A stretch of DNA of 64,000 bases, taken from NCBI RefSeq assembly GCF_001902145.1, contig NZ_MRST01000025.1:186001-250000 (forward strand), read 5' to 3'. The position numbers were made by a program, and so were the translations under genes. This stretch comes from Pseudomonas fluorescens. Its GTDB lineage: Bacteria; Pseudomonadota; Gammaproteobacteria; Pseudomonadales; Pseudomonadaceae. Numbering within the stretch: the first letter of the stretch is position 1; every line of letters starts with the position of its first letter. The notes under the pieces were generated by a model. That model searched no databases. It had not been told where the DNA came from and worked only from the letters and a program-made list of their open reading frames with translations. Below are positions 1 through 10,953 of the stretch, piece after piece.

Positions 1-702
1 AGCCTGGCCAAGGCCGGCGCCAACCTGATTCTCAACGGCTTTGGCGACGCCAGCGCGGTGATCGCCCAGGTGCAGGCGTTTGGCGGCAAGGTCGGGCATC
101 ACCCGGCAGACGTCAGCGACCCCGCGCAGATCGCCGACATGTTCACCTACGCCGAGCGCGAGTTCGGTGGCGTAGACATCCTGGTCAACAATGCCGGCAT
201 CCAGCACGTGGCAGCGGTAGAAGACTTCCCTGTGGAGCGCTGGGATTCGATCATCGCCATCAACCTGTCCTCGGTGTTCCACAGCACACGCCTGAGCTTG
301 CCGGGCATGAAGACCAAGGGCTGGGGGCGCATCGTCAATATCGCCTCGGTGCATGGGCAAGTCGGCTCAGTGGGCAAGGCGGCGTATGTGGCGGCCAAGC
401 ATGGGGTGATCGGCCTTACCAAGGTGGTGGGCCTGGAAACCGCCACCAGCAATGTCACCTGCAACGCCATCTGCCCGGGCTGGGTGCTGACGCCGCTGGT
501 GCAGAAGCAGATTGATGATCGCGTGGCCACTGGGGTAGACCCACAGCAGGCGCAGCAGGATCTGCTGGCGGAGAAACAGCCGTCGCTGGAGTTTGTGACG
601 CCGTCGCAGCTAGGGGAACTGGTGTTGTTCTTGTGCAGTGAGGCCGGCGCCCAGGTGCGCGGCGCGGCATGGAATATCGATGGCGGCTGGCTGGCTCAAT
701 AA
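1..702 (+). CDS. bdhA: 3-hydroxybutyrate dehydrogenase, 5' end cut by window edge
   Basis: Short-chain dehydrogenase that interconverts D-3-hydroxybutyrate and acetoacetate with NAD+. The frame is open from base 1, so the true start and the glycine-rich nucleotide-binding segment lie outside; 233 residues are visible. Seen: NNAG motif (LVNNAGIQHV), catalytic Ser in NIASVHGQVG, YVAAK active-site Tyr/Lys, the family-typical CNAICPGWVLTPLV stretch and the C-terminal NIDGGW end. The following gene is acetoacetyl-CoA synthetase, so the pair would carry 3-hydroxybutyrate to acetoacetate and then acetoacetyl-CoA. The context makes this assignment firmer than for a generic SDR. Confidence 0.85.
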   Translation, partial: SLAKAGANLILNGFGDASAVIAQVQAFGGKVGHHPADVSDPAQIADMFTYAEREFGGVDILVNNAGIQHVAAVEDFPVERWDSIIAINLSSVFHSTRLSLPGMKTKGWGRIVNIASVHGQVGSVGKAAYVAAKHGVIGLTKVVGLETATSNVTCNAICPGWVLTPLVQKQIDDRVATGVDPQQAQQDLLAEKQPSLEFVTPSQLGELVLFLCSEAGAQVRGAAWNIDGGWLAQ

Positions 703-734
703 ACCCAAATATCACCGGCAAAGGTGATCTATAG

Positions 735-821
735 GTGGGAGCGGGCTTGCTCGCGAAGGCGGTGGGTCAATGAGCCTATTCGGTACTGGCATACCGCATT
801 CGCGAGCAAGCCCGCTCCCAC
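735..821. repeat. REP pair (BIME), GAGCGGGC subtype
   Basis: Two inverted REP units facing each other: GTGGGAGCGGGCTTGCTCGC at the left and its reverse complement at the right, with about 35 bp between. It lies between bdhA and acetoacetyl-CoA synthetase and could form a long hairpin in the mRNA. Confidence 0.9.
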
Positions 822-872
822 ATTGAACCTGTTTTGTCTGACAAACCTCATACAAGAACTAGAGATCTCGCG

Positions 873-2828
<1,956 letters not shown>

Positions 2829-2966
2829 ATGAAAGGTTTCAGCGCTGACGCAGCGTTTTGAAGAAAAACCCTCAAGGCATGCTATTTTTCCGGGGTAGCC
2901 ACCCGTTGCCGTTCCTTGGGACAATGGGTGTTGTCATTTTTCAAAGCGTCATGCTCAGGGCTTTTT

Positions 2967-5516
2967 ATGAATGGAACACCCACCGGTAGCGAAGCCGCTG
3001 CGTTGATCAAGCGGCTGGACTGGGCGCAAAGCCCGCTCGGTGAGGCCGATGAGTGGCCGCAAAGCCTGCGCACTGCCGTCGATATCGTCGTGCATTCACC
3101 CATGCCGATGGTACTGCTGTGGGGCCCGCACCTCACGCAACTCTATAACGATGGCTTTGCCCAACTGATAGGCAGCAAGCACCCCGGCGCCCTGGGCCAG
3201 CCGGTGCACCACACCTGGCCGGAGCTGGAAAGCTTCGCCGCGCCGGTCTACGACGCCGTGCTCAGCGGCCAGGTGCGCACCTTCAGCGAGCAACGCTTTG
3301 TACTACAACGCCAGGGCCGCGATACCGAAATCTGGCTCGACCTGACCTACAGCCCGGTGCGCGATGAAAGCTGCCGGGTGGCCGGCATCCTGGTCACCGC
3401 GATTGAAACCAATGAACGGCGCAGCAAAACCCTTGAACTGCAATTGCGTTCCGAAGCAAGCCTCAAGGCCCAGCACAACACCGAGCAGCGCCTGCAACTT
3501 GCGCTGGCGGCCACCGACGCGGTGGGTACCTGGGATTGGGATATCGGTGAAGACCGTTTTATTGCCGACGCCCATTTCGCCTGCCTGCATGGCGTCGACC
3601 CCAACGATTCAAGCCTGCTGCCTATCAGCGCCTACCTGCACGGCGTGCACCCCGAAGACCGGGGCACAGTGACGCGCAGCATCAAGCATTGCATCACCCA
3701 TGGCACCGAATACGCCGAGGAATACCGCCTGCAGCAAGCCGATGGCCAAGTGCGCTGGGTATTCGCCCGTGGCCGCTGCTACAAGGACCAACACGGCCGG
3801 CCGGCGCGCTTCCTGGGCGCCGCACTGGACCTCACCGAGCGCAAAAACACCGAGCAGGCCTTGCGCCAGAGCCAGACCGAGCTGCAACTGATCATCAACG
3901 CCATGCCGGTGTTGATCGGCTACGTTGACCACGAACAGCGCTTTCGCCTCAACAACAGCGCCTACCTCGACTGGTACGGCAAGACGCCCCAGGAGCTGTA
4001 CGGCAAGACCATCCGTGAAATCCTCGGCGACGAGGTGTATGCCGGGCGCGCAGACAAGATCGCCGCTGCGCTCAAGGGCAAGGCGTGCAGCTTCATGACG
4101 GTGACGCCTCATCGCGATGGTCGACCGCGCCATGCGCTGATGAAGTACTTGCCACGCTTTAGCAGTGATGGCTCGGTGAATGGTTTCTACATCTTTGTGA
4201 TCGATGAGACCGAACGCAAGCTCACCGAAGAAGCCCTGCGCCACCTCAACGAAAACCTTGAAGAACGCGTGGCCCAGCGCACCCAAGCACTGGCCGAGGC
4301 CAACCAGCGCCTGCAAAACGAGATGTTCGAGCGCGAACGTGCCGAAGATGCCCTGCGCCATGCGCAGAAGATGGAAGCGGTCGGCCAGCTCACCGGCGGT
4401 ATCGCCCATGACTTCAACAATATGCTCACCGGCATCATCGGCAGCCTGGACCTGATGCAGCGTTACATTGCCGCCGGGCGCAGCGACGATATCGGCCGTT
4501 TTGCCGATGCCGCCGTGTCCTCCGCCCACCGTGCCGCCGCCCTTACCCACCGGCTGCTGGCGTTTTCGCGGCGCCAGTCGCTGGACCGTCGCCCCACCGA
4601 CCCCAACCAACTGGTGGCGTCCCTGGAAGACCTGTTCCGGCGCACCAAGGGCGCCCATATCGCGCTCAAGGTACAGCTGGGCAAGGACATCTGGCCGGTG
4701 AACACCGACGCCAGCCAACTGGAAAACGCCCTGCTCAACCTGGTGATCAACGCCCGCGACGCCATGCCCGACGGCGGTGAGCTGCTGATCGAAACCGCCA
4801 ACAGTTACCTGGACGGCACCGACATCACTACCCTGGAACCGGTCAAAGCCGGCGACTATGTGATGCTCGGCGTGAGCGACAACGGCAGCGGCATGGCGCC
4901 CAAAATCCTCGCCAAGGCGTTCGACCCGTTCTTCACCACCAAGCCCATCGGCCAAGGCACAGGCCTTGGATTGTCGATGATCTACGGCTTTGCCCAGCAG
5001 TCCGGCGGCCACGTGACCATCCAGAGCGAGCCGGGCCAGGGCACCTGCGTGCGCCTGTACCTGCCGCGCTTGTATGGCACGGCGCTGGAAAGCAGCCTGC
5101 CCACCAGCCTGACCGAAGCGCCCGTGGCCCTGGCCGGTGAAGCGGTGGTGGTGGTCGAGGACGACCCGGCGGTGCGCATGCTGGTGGTCAGCTTACTCGA
5201 TGAACTGGGTTACACCGCGCACCAGGCGGCGGATGCGCGTGCGGCGCTGCCGTTGCTGGAGTCGGATTTGCGTGTGGACTTGCTGGTGACCGACGTTGGC
5301 CTGCCCGGCATGAACGGCCGGCAACTGGCAGAGATTGCCCGCCAGCATCGCCCCGGCCTGCGCGTGTTGTTCATGACCGGTTATGCCGAGAAAGCCGCCG
5401 AGCGCCAGGGGTTCCTGGAGGACGGTATGGACATGGTCGCCAAGCCTTTTTCCATTGACCTGTTGGCCAACAAAATCCGTAGCATGATCGGCGTCGAGGC
5501 CGGAGTTCAGGCATAA
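2967..5516 (+). CDS. Hybrid sensor histidine kinase with three PAS domains and a receiver
   Basis: Predicted cytoplasmic sensor of 849 residues with no membrane segments. Order: an N-terminal PAS-like sensor (about 15-145), a PAS_3-type domain with GTWDWDIGEDRF (about 180-300), a third PAS (about 310-430), a coiled coil (about 430-475), HisKA with phosphoacceptor His481 in GGIAHDFNN, HATPase with NARDAMPDGGE (N box), DNGSGM and GTGLGLSM (G boxes), and a C-terminal receiver with phosphoacceptor Asp776 in LVTDVGLPG and Lys in MVAKPFS. The ATG at 2967 follows an AGGG-like site; an upstream GTG/TTG would add 17 hydrophobic residues of doubtful value. No partner response regulator is adjacent, so its output is unknown. 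Confidence 0.9.
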   Translation: MNGTPTGSEAAALIKRLDWAQSPLGEADEWPQSLRTAVDIVVHSPMPMVLLWGPHLTQLYNDGFAQLIGSKHPGALGQPVHHTWPELESFAAPVYDAVLSGQVRTFSEQRFVLQRQGRDTEIWLDLTYSPVRDESCRVAGILVTAIETNERRSKTLELQLRSEASLKAQHNTEQRLQLALAATDAVGTWDWDIGEDRFIADAHFACLHGVDPNDSSLLPISAYLHGVHPEDRGTVTRSIKHCITHGTEYAEEYRLQQADGQVRWVFARGRCYKDQHGRPARFLGAALDLTERKNTEQALRQSQTELQLIINAMPVLIGYVDHEQRFRLNNSAYLDWYGKTPQELYGKTIREILGDEVYAGRADKIAAALKGKACSFMTVTPHRDGRPRHALMKYLPRFSSDGSVNGFYIFVIDETERKLTEEALRHLNENLEERVAQRTQALAEANQRLQNEMFERERAEDALRHAQKMEAVGQLTGGIAHDFNNMLTGIIGSLDLMQRYIAAGRSDDIGRFADAAVSSAHRAAALTHRLLAFSRRQSLDRRPTDPNQLVASLEDLFRRTKGAHIALKVQLGKDIWPVNTDASQLENALLNLVINARDAMPDGGELLIETANSYLDGTDITTLEPVKAGDYVMLGVSDNGSGMAPKILAKAFDPFFTTKPIGQGTGLGLSMIYGFAQQSGGHVTIQSEPGQGTCVRLYLPRLYGTALESSLPTSLTEAPVALAGEAVVVVEDDPAVRMLVVSLLDELGYTAHQAADARAALPLLESDLRVDLLVTDVGLPGMNGRQLAEIARQHRPGLRVLFMTGYAEKAAERQGFLEDGMDMVAKPFSIDLLANKIRSMIGVEAGVQA

Positions 5517-5547
5517 TCGCGCGCCGTCGCACAGCTGGTAGAGCCCC

Positions 5548-5823
5548 ATGAAAGCCCAAGCCCGTCATATCCTGGTGAAAACCAGCGAAGAAGCCGAACA
5601 ACTCAAGCAACGCATTGCCAAGGGCGAAGCCTTTGATGTGCTGGCCAAGAAGTACTCCACCTGCCCGTCGGGCAAACGCGGCGGTGACCTGGGTGAAGTG
5701 CGGCCCGGGCAGATGGTAGGAGCGATTGATGCGGTGATCTTCAAGAAGCCGGTGAAGGTGGTGCATGGGCCGATCAAGAGCAAGTTTGGCTATCACCTGG
5801 TGCAGGTGTTTTACCGGGACTGA
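5548..5823 (+). CDS. ppiC: Small parvulin-type peptidyl-prolyl isomerase
   Basis: A single-domain rotamase of 91 residues, matching E. coli PpiC in size (93). Seen: N-terminal AQARHILVKT, central FDVLAKKYSTCPSGKRGGDLG and C-terminal GYHLVQVFYRD, all typical of parvulin folds. No signal peptide, so it acts in the cytoplasm. Only 31 bp after the hybrid kinase gene, but functional linkage is not implied. Confidence 0.95.
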   Translation: MKAQARHILVKTSEEAEQLKQRIAKGEAFDVLAKKYSTCPSGKRGGDLGEVRPGQMVGAIDAVIFKKPVKVVHGPIKSKFGYHLVQVFYRD

Positions 5824-5844
5824 GTGGATGGCTTCAGTCCGCTA

Positions 5845-5916
5845 TCGCAGGCAAGCCAGCTCCCACATTTAGCGGTGTACACCCACTCAAATGTGGGAGC
5901 CGGGCTTGCCCGCGAA
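5845..5916. repeat. Degenerate REP pair
   Basis: Inverted units: ATCGCAGGCAAGCCAGCTCC on the left and GTGGGAGCCGGGCTTGCCCG on the right, mixing two REP subtypes. Lies between convergent ppiC and the KDG kinase gene and may act as a transcription barrier. Confidence 0.75.
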
Positions 5917-5933
5917 CCGCCGCAGGCGGCCAT

Positions 5934-6839
5934 TCACCTCGGTATCAGAGCCCCGGGCAGCTGAATCACCCGGCTCGCCAACCGATGCCCCGCCAACGCA
6001 GCCTCTTGCGGCGATCCACCTTTGAGCCGCCCGGCCAAATACGCCGCACTGAACGAATCCCCCGCCGCCGTGGTGTCCACGACCTTTTTCACCTTCAACG
6101 CCGGCACCGCAAAGCGCTCGCCCGCGCAACGAATCAGGCATGCATCCGCTCCCCGCTTGAGCACCACTTCTGCAATCGACGGATACGCCGCAAACACCTG
6201 CTCGCTATCCTCATAGCCAAACAACGCGCGTTCGTCATCCTCGGTGAGCAAGGCAATGTCCACCTCGGCCAGCACCCTGCGATACGCCTCACGAGCCGTT
6301 TGCACATCGGCCCACAACCGGGGCCGGTAGTTGTTATCGAACACCACCTTGGCGCCGCGCTGGCGGGCTTCGATCAGAGCCTGCAGTAAGCGCTCACGCC
6401 CGATGTCCCCCAGCACCGCCAGGGTAATGCCACTGAAATACACCACGTCATAGCCCGGCAAGGCCGCCAGGACCGGCTCGGCGGCAGGCGTGGTGAAGCA
6501 GTCGCGCACGGCCGCTTCGTTGCGCCAGTAGAGGAATTTACGTTCGCCCTGGGCGTCAGTCTGGATGCAATACAAGCCCGGCAAGCGCCCAGGCAAACGC
6601 TGGACCCTGTCCAGGCCAAGGCCTTCGGCGCGCCAATGCTCACACATGGCATCGCTGAAGCTGTCATCGCCCAGGGCGGTGACGTAGTCAACGCTGCCGG
6701 CATCGCCGAGTTCACGACGCAGGTACACCGCGGTGTTCAGGGTGTCGCCGCCGAAGCTCTGGTGCAGGCTGCCGTCGGCGCGGTGTTGCAGTTCGATCAT
6801 GCATTCGCCGATGAGGGCGATGCGGGGGTGGGTGTTCAT
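5934..6839 (-). CDS. kdgK: 2-dehydro-3-deoxygluconokinase (PfkB family)
   Basis: Phosphorylates 2-keto-3-deoxygluconate to KDPG, feeding the Entner-Doudoroff pathway. It has 301 residues, normal for PfkB sugar kinases. Seen: N-terminal IALIGECMIEL with GGDTLNTAVYL, and the PfkB C-terminal signature VDTTAAGDSFSAAYLAG with the catalytic Asp in AAGDSF. The ATG at 6839 gives the usual start; upstream in-frame sequence runs into a REP element. It lies downstream of the PLP lyase, RidA and ABC importer genes on the same strand. KDG kinase is the enzyme expected after glucosaminate ammonia-lyase, which supports the cluster assignment. Confidence 0.87.
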   Translation of the reverse strand: MNTHPRIALIGECMIELQHRADGSLHQSFGGDTLNTAVYLRRELGDAGSVDYVTALGDDSFSDAMCEHWRAEGLGLDRVQRLPGRLPGLYCIQTDAQGERKFLYWRNEAAVRDCFTTPAAEPVLAALPGYDVVYFSGITLAVLGDIGRERLLQALIEARQRGAKVVFDNNYRPRLWADVQTAREAYRRVLAEVDIALLTEDDERALFGYEDSEQVFAAYPSIAEVVLKRGADACLIRCAGERFAVPALKVKKVVDTTAAGDSFSAAYLAGRLKGGSPQEAALAGHRLASRVIQLPGALIPR

Positions 6840-6868
6840 GCCTTTGCTCTCTGGTGTGGCTGATGGCC

Positions 6869-6955
6869 CCTTCGCGAGCAAGCCCGCTCCCACAGTGAAC
6901 CCTATTTCAACTGAAAAAATGCAGTCGAATGTGGGAGCGGGCTTGCTCGCGAAGG
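6869..6955. repeat. REP pair (BIME), GAGCGGGC subtype
   Basis: Left unit TTCGCGAGCAAGCCCGCTCC and right unit GTGGGAGCGGGCTTGCTCGC form an inverted pair with a spacer of about 35 bp. It separates kdgK from the lyase gene on the same strand. Confidence 0.9.
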
Positions 6956-6967
6956 ACGCGACGCGGT

Positions 6968-8176
6968 CTAGAAGCAGGTACGCAGAGACTCAACCACCTG
7001 CAACTGCTCATCCACCAGGCACCCCACCTGCCATTTATCAAAGGTCAGGCAAGGATGGGACGTACCAAAGGAAATGATGTCGCCAATACGCAATTCAACC
7101 CCCGGCGCCACGGTCATGAACGCATGCTGGTCCATCACCGCCGTGACCTTGCACCCGCTCACATCATCACCTTGCGCCGGCACGATCCCGGCCCTGTAGC
7201 GCTTGAGCGGCACCGGCAAACCGGCGTCGTAGGCCACATCGCGCTTGCCCAGGGCAACCACCGCAAAACCAGGCTCCGGCAGCGACTGCACATGCGCCCA
7301 GACTTCCATTGCCGGGCGCAGGCCCTCGTCGAGGTCGCTGCGGCGTTCGAGTACACAGCACTGCGCCTCTTTATAGATGCCATGGTCGTGGGCTACGTAA
7401 CTGCCAGGGCGCAACACGCTGAGGAAACGGCCGGCGGCGTTCTGCGCTTCGAACGACTCGGCGATCAGGTCGTACCAGGCCGACCCCGATGCGGTGATGA
7501 TCGGCTTGGGCAGGTCGAACAGGTCGCTGTCTTGCAGCTCCACCGCCAGGCTCACCAGGCTGGCGGCGAATGCGCGGATACCGCTGATGGCGTGCTCGCC
7601 GTGGATCACGCCTTCGTAACCCTCGATACCGGTGAGGGCCAATGCCGGCTGGGCCTGGATCGCCTTGGCCAGGTCGCGCACTTGCTGCTCGCTGCGACAG
7701 CCACACCGGCCACCGACCACGCCGTACTCGATCATCACGTTGAGGCGCTGGCCACGGGCGGCGAAGAACAGGCCCAGGTCGGCGACGTTGTCCGGGTGAT
7801 CGACCATGCAATGGAAGTCAAAATCCTTATCGGCCAGCAGGTCCGCGATCAAGGCCATGTTCGCCGCGCCCACCAGTTGGTTGGCCATCAGCACGCGACG
7901 CACGCCGCTGGCGTAGGCGGCGCGAGTCTGCACGGCGGTCGCCAGGGTGATGCCCCAGGCACCGGCGGCGATCTGGCGCTGGAACAGCGCGGGCATCATG
8001 CTGGTCTTGCCGTGGGGCGCCAGCTCGGCACCGCTGTTGCGGACAAAGTCCTGCATCCAGCGGATGTTATGTTCCAGGGCATCACGGTGCAGCACCAGGG
8101 CCGGCAGGCTGACATCGCGAACCAAATGGGCACCGACGGCGGCGGCACCTTTTTCAACGGCGTTGAGGGCAGACAT
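6968..8176 (-). CDS. PLP-dependent D-serine dehydratase/D-threonine aldolase-fold enzyme, probable D-glucosaminate ammonia-lyase
   Basis: A 402-residue alanine racemase-fold PLP enzyme. Seen: N-terminal PALVLHRDALEHNI, the PLP-binding lysine in APHGKTSMM (Lys57), a GYEGVIHGEH segment, the SGSAWYD segment, and a C-terminal HPC motif (GTSHPCLTFDKW) matching the metal-binding His/Cys of eukaryotic-type D-serine dehydratases. The family acts on D-configured 2-amino-3-hydroxy acids. Context gives the substrate: KDG kinase on one side and RidA (imine hydrolase) plus an ABC importer on the other fit D-glucosaminate converted to KDG plus ammonia. The family is seen directly; the substrate is inference. 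D-threonine or D-serine is the alternative. Confidence 0.72.
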   Translation of the reverse strand: MSALNAVEKGAAAVGAHLVRDVSLPALVLHRDALEHNIRWMQDFVRNSGAELAPHGKTSMMPALFQRQIAAGAWGITLATAVQTRAAYASGVRRVLMANQLVGAANMALIADLLADKDFDFHCMVDHPDNVADLGLFFAARGQRLNVMIEYGVVGGRCGCRSEQQVRDLAKAIQAQPALALTGIEGYEGVIHGEHAISGIRAFAASLVSLAVELQDSDLFDLPKPIITASGSAWYDLIAESFEAQNAAGRFLSVLRPGSYVAHDHGIYKEAQCCVLERRSDLDEGLRPAMEVWAHVQSLPEPGFAVVALGKRDVAYDAGLPVPLKRYRAGIVPAQGDDVSGCKVTAVMDQHAFMTVAPGVELRIGDIISFGTSHPCLTFDKWQVGCLVDEQLQVVESLRTCF

Positions 8177-8185
8177 GGAAAACTC

Positions 8186-8950
8186 CTATTCGTTGATGCG
8201 CCGGGCCAGGCTGTTGGCACTGTCGATCAGTACCCGGCGATAGTCGTGGTAGTTTTTGCTCGCATCAGCCCGGGGGGCGACGATGCACAGGGTCGCGATG
8301 CTGATGCCCTGAGCATCGCGCACCGGGGCGGCAAAGCAGTGGGTGAAGGTGTCGGCCACACTGTCGAAGGAGAAGAACCCATCCAGGCTGGCCTGGCGGA
8401 TCTGCGCCAGGAAGGTGTCCAGCGGCAGGCGCAGGCCGTCCGGCAAGATGAAATCGTCGGGATCGATCAGGTCGACAATCTGCTGATCGCTCAAATGCCC
8501 CAGCAACAAGCGCCCCGAGGCGGTCCACGGAATGGGCGCGTTTTCACCGATATCCGAAGATATACGGAAATGCCGCTGGCCCTCGCGCATCAGCGCCACC
8601 GTGTATTTGCGCCCGTTGAGCAGGCACATCTGCGCGGTTTCATGGGTCTGGCTGACGATCTCCTGCAAGGCGTGGTCGGCTTCGCGGGTCAGGTCGAAGT
8701 GGCGCAAGTGTGCCTGCCCGAGGAAATACAACTGGCGCCCCAGGTACACGTGGCCGTCCTTGCCCACGGTCTCCAGGATGCGCCGCTCCAGCAACGACGC
8801 CACCAGTTCGTAGACCGTGGATTTGGGGCTGCCAATGCCGCTGGCAATATCATTCGGGCGCAGGGGCTGGCCAATTTCCTTGAGAAAATCGAGGATATCG
8901 AACGCACGGTCCAGGCCTTTGGCGCGGCGCTTGATGGTGTCTTCGGTCAT
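8186..8950 (-). CDS. IclR-family transcriptional regulator
   Basis: A 254-residue regulator. It has an N-terminal winged helix-turn-helix (GLDRAFDILDFL, then PNDIASGIGSPKSTVYELVA, about 12-60) and the C-terminal IclR ligand-binding domain (about 75-250) with AQMCLLNGRKY and TASGRLLLGHLS. The ATG at 8950 (MTEDTIKRR) is the conserved-looking start; further upstream the frame runs into a REP pair. It lies in the same orientation as, and 9 bp upstream of, the lyase gene, so it probably controls the lyase/transport cluster in response to the substrate or to KDG. Confidence 0.88.
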   Translation of the reverse strand: MTEDTIKRRAKGLDRAFDILDFLKEIGQPLRPNDIASGIGSPKSTVYELVASLLERRILETVGKDGHVYLGRQLYFLGQAHLRHFDLTREADHALQEIVSQTHETAQMCLLNGRKYTVALMREGQRHFRISSDIGENAPIPWTASGRLLLGHLSDQQIVDLIDPDDFILPDGLRLPLDTFLAQIRQASLDGFFSFDSVADTFTHCFAAPVRDAQGISIATLCIVAPRADASKNYHDYRRVLIDSANSLARRINE

Positions 8951-8982
8951 GGTGGACTCGGTCCCGAGTGGTATGAATTCTT

Positions 8983-9084
8983 CTGTAGGAGCGAGCTTGC
9001 TCGCGAAAAACTCCAGGGCAACGCGTTCATAAACAATATCCGCGTTATCGTTGACGATCTTCGCGAGCAAGCTCGCTCCTACAG
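8983..9084. repeat. REP pair (BIME), GAGCGAGC subtype
   Basis: Left TGTAGGAGCGAGCTTGCTCG, right CGAGCAAGCTCGCTCCTACA, separated by about 50 bp that include GCGTTATCGTTGACG, a spacer motif shared with several other BIMEs in the window. Confidence 0.92.
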
Positions 9085-9095
9085 GGTTTAAATAT

Positions 9096-9485
9096 TCAGC
9101 CCTTTTTCTTGTAGGCCACGCAATCGATCTCGACCTTGCAATCGACCATCATATTGGCCTGAACACAGGCGCGCGCCGGGGCGTGTTCGGGGGTGAAGTA
9201 CTCGCCGAACACCTTGTTGAAACTCCAGAAGTCCCGTGGGTCTTCCAACCATACGCCCACCCGCACCACATCCTTGAGTTCGTAGCCGGCTTCTTCGAGG
9301 ATCGCCACCACGTTGCGCATCGTCTGGCGGGTTTGCTCGATGATGCCGCCACTGATGATTTCACCATCCACCGCAGGCACCTGGCCCGACACATAAAGCC
9401 AGCCATCGGCTTCCACGGCGCGGGCGAACGGGCGTGGCTGGCCGCCACCTGCGGTGCTGCCGGTGCCGTAACGAGTAATGCTCAT
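9096..9485 (-). CDS. RidA-family enamine/imine deaminase
   Basis: A 129-residue YjgF/YER057c/UK114 protein. RidA proteins hydrolyse reactive 2-imino/enamine acids released by PLP dehydratases. Seen: YVSGQVP near the N-terminus, QTRQTMRNV helix, and the C-terminal PARACVQANMM segment whose Arg105 corresponds to the substrate-carboxylate-binding arginine of active RidA proteins. Its placement between the ABC importer and a PLP ammonia-lyase suggests it processes that lyase's imine product. Confidence 0.9.
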   Translation of the reverse strand: MSITRYGTGSTAGGGQPRPFARAVEADGWLYVSGQVPAVDGEIISGGIIEQTRQTMRNVVAILEEAGYELKDVVRVGVWLEDPRDFWSFNKVFGEYFTPEHAPARACVQANMMVDCKVEIDCVAYKKKG

Positions 9486-9499
9486 AAAGTTGCTCCTTG

Positions 9500-10282
9500 T
9501 TAAAAACGAATGTTCTTGAGAAATTCCGCCAGGCGCGGCGACTGCGGCCGTTCGAAGATATCCTTCGCGCTGCCCTGCTCTTCAATGCGGCCCTGGTTCA
9601 TGAAGACGATCTGGTCCGAGACCTCATAGGCGAAGCGCATCTCGTGGGTGACCAACAACATGGTCATGCCCTCCTCCGCCAACCCCTTGATCACGCTGAG
9701 CACTTCGCCCACCAACTCCGGGTCGAGGGCCGAGGTGACTTCGTCGAACAGCATCAGGCTGGGGTTCATGGCAATGGCCCGGGCAATGGCCACGCGCTGT
9801 TGCTGGCCGCCGGACAATTGACCGGGAAAGTGGTTGCGGCGCTCCAGCAGGCCGACGCGGTCCAACCATTTTTCGGCCAGCGCTACCGCTTCATCCTTGC
9901 CCATTTTCTTGACCTTGAGCAAGCCGAGGGTGACGTTCTGCAGCGCGGTCAGGTGCGGGAACAGGTTGAATTGCTGGAACGCCATGCCGGTCATTGCGCG
10001 GTGCTGGGCGATCACCCGCTCCGGGTGGCGTACACGCTTGCCGCCGACATCGCTGTAGCCGATGGACTCGCCATCCAAGGTGATCTGCCCGCCCTGGAAC
10101 TCCTCCAGCAGGTTCACGCAGCGCAGCAAGGTGGTCTTGCCCGAGCCGCTGGAGCCGATCAACGTCACCACATTGCCGCGCTGCATGGACAGATCGACGC
10201 CCTTGAGCACTTCCACCTGGCCGTATTGTTTACGCAGGCCACGGATGTCCAGCAGCGCTGGGTTGGTTTGAGCTTGGTTCAT
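9500..10282 (-). CDS. Polar amino acid-type ABC transporter ATPase
   Basis: Energises import by the adjacent permeases. It has 260 residues. Seen: Walker A GSSGSGKTT, Q-loop region MAFQQFNLFPHLT, signature LSGGQQQRVAIARA, Walker B LMLFDEVTSALD and the switch His in LVTHEM. This is the GlnQ/HisP-like family. It overlaps the upstream permease by 4 bp (translational coupling). The cluster encodes substrate-binding protein, permease, permease, ATPase in transcription order, followed by RidA, IclR, lyase and kdgK, so the cargo is probably the lyase substrate, an amino sugar acid. Confidence 0.93.
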   Translation of the reverse strand: MNQAQTNPALLDIRGLRKQYGQVEVLKGVDLSMQRGNVVTLIGSSGSGKTTLLRCVNLLEEFQGGQITLDGESIGYSDVGGKRVRHPERVIAQHRAMTGMAFQQFNLFPHLTALQNVTLGLLKVKKMGKDEAVALAEKWLDRVGLLERRNHFPGQLSGGQQQRVAIARAIAMNPSLMLFDEVTSALDPELVGEVLSVIKGLAEEGMTMLLVTHEMRFAYEVSDQIVFMNQGRIEEQGSAKDIFERPQSPRLAEFLKNIRF

Positions 10283-10941
10283 GGCAAGGCCACCCGCTTT
10301 TCAATGTAGCGCCCGAATAATTCGATGGCGTAGTTGATGACAAAAAACAGAAACCCGGCGAACAGGTAGAACTCCAGGGTCATGAAGGTGCGCGCGATCA
10401 CCTGCTGCGTGCTGAGCAGCAATTCGGCCACGCCGATCACCGACAGCAAGGTGGAGGCCTTGACGATTTCCGTAGAGGAGTTCACCCAGGTCGGCAAGAT
10501 CTGCCGCAGCGCCTGGGGCAACAGCACGTAGCCCAGGGACTGATAAAACGTCAGGCCAATGGCCTTGCCCGCTTCCAATTGCCCACGGGGAATGGCCTGC
10601 AGCGCGCCGCGCACGATTTCCGACACGTGGGAGCCGCAGAACAAGGTGAGCCCGACGGCCCCAGCCTGGAATGCGGTGATGTTCCAGCCAAGGGCCGGCA
10701 GCATGTAGAAACACGCCAACACCAGCACAAACACTGGTGTGCCACGGATCAAATCCACATACAGGCGGAACGGCGCACGCATCCAGAATTTGCCGTAGGT
10801 CAGGATCAACCCGGCGACGATGCCGATCAGGGTGCCAAAGATAATCGCCAGCGCCGAGACCGCCACGCTGGCCTGGAAGCCGGCCCAGAGGGTCTCGCGG
10901 GCGATCCACAATTCATGCAGCCAACTGGGGGATTCGTACAT
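10279..10941 (-). CDS. ABC transporter permease, His/Glu/Gln type (second subunit)
   Basis: Inner-membrane permease of 220 residues with about five hydrophobic segments. Seen: the EAA-type loop EAGKAIGLTFYQSLGYVLLPQALR that contacts the ATPase, and GTPVFVLVLACFY. It belongs to the amino acid ABC permease family and pairs with the permease encoded at 10954-11616. The 4 bp overlap with the ATPase gene and 12 bp gap to the other permease indicate one operon. Confidence 0.92.
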   Translation of the reverse strand: MYESPSWLHELWIARETLWAGFQASVAVSALAIIFGTLIGIVAGLILTYGKFWMRAPFRLYVDLIRGTPVFVLVLACFYMLPALGWNITAFQAGAVGLTLFCGSHVSEIVRGALQAIPRGQLEAGKAIGLTFYQSLGYVLLPQALRQILPTWVNSSTEIVKASTLLSVIGVAELLLSTQQVIARTFMTLEFYLFAGFLFFVINYAIELFGRYIEKRVALP

Positions 10942-10953
10942 GGAAACCCTTCC

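Noticed and set aside
834..872. Upstream TTG start extending acetoacetyl-CoA synthetase by 13 residues
   Set aside because: The ATG at 873 gives the usual N-terminus; the extension runs out of the REP region and is not protein-like.
8951..9070. Longer IclR protein starting at 9070
   Set aside because: The extension is a translated REP repeat (FFASKLAPT), a false coding signal seen in several places.
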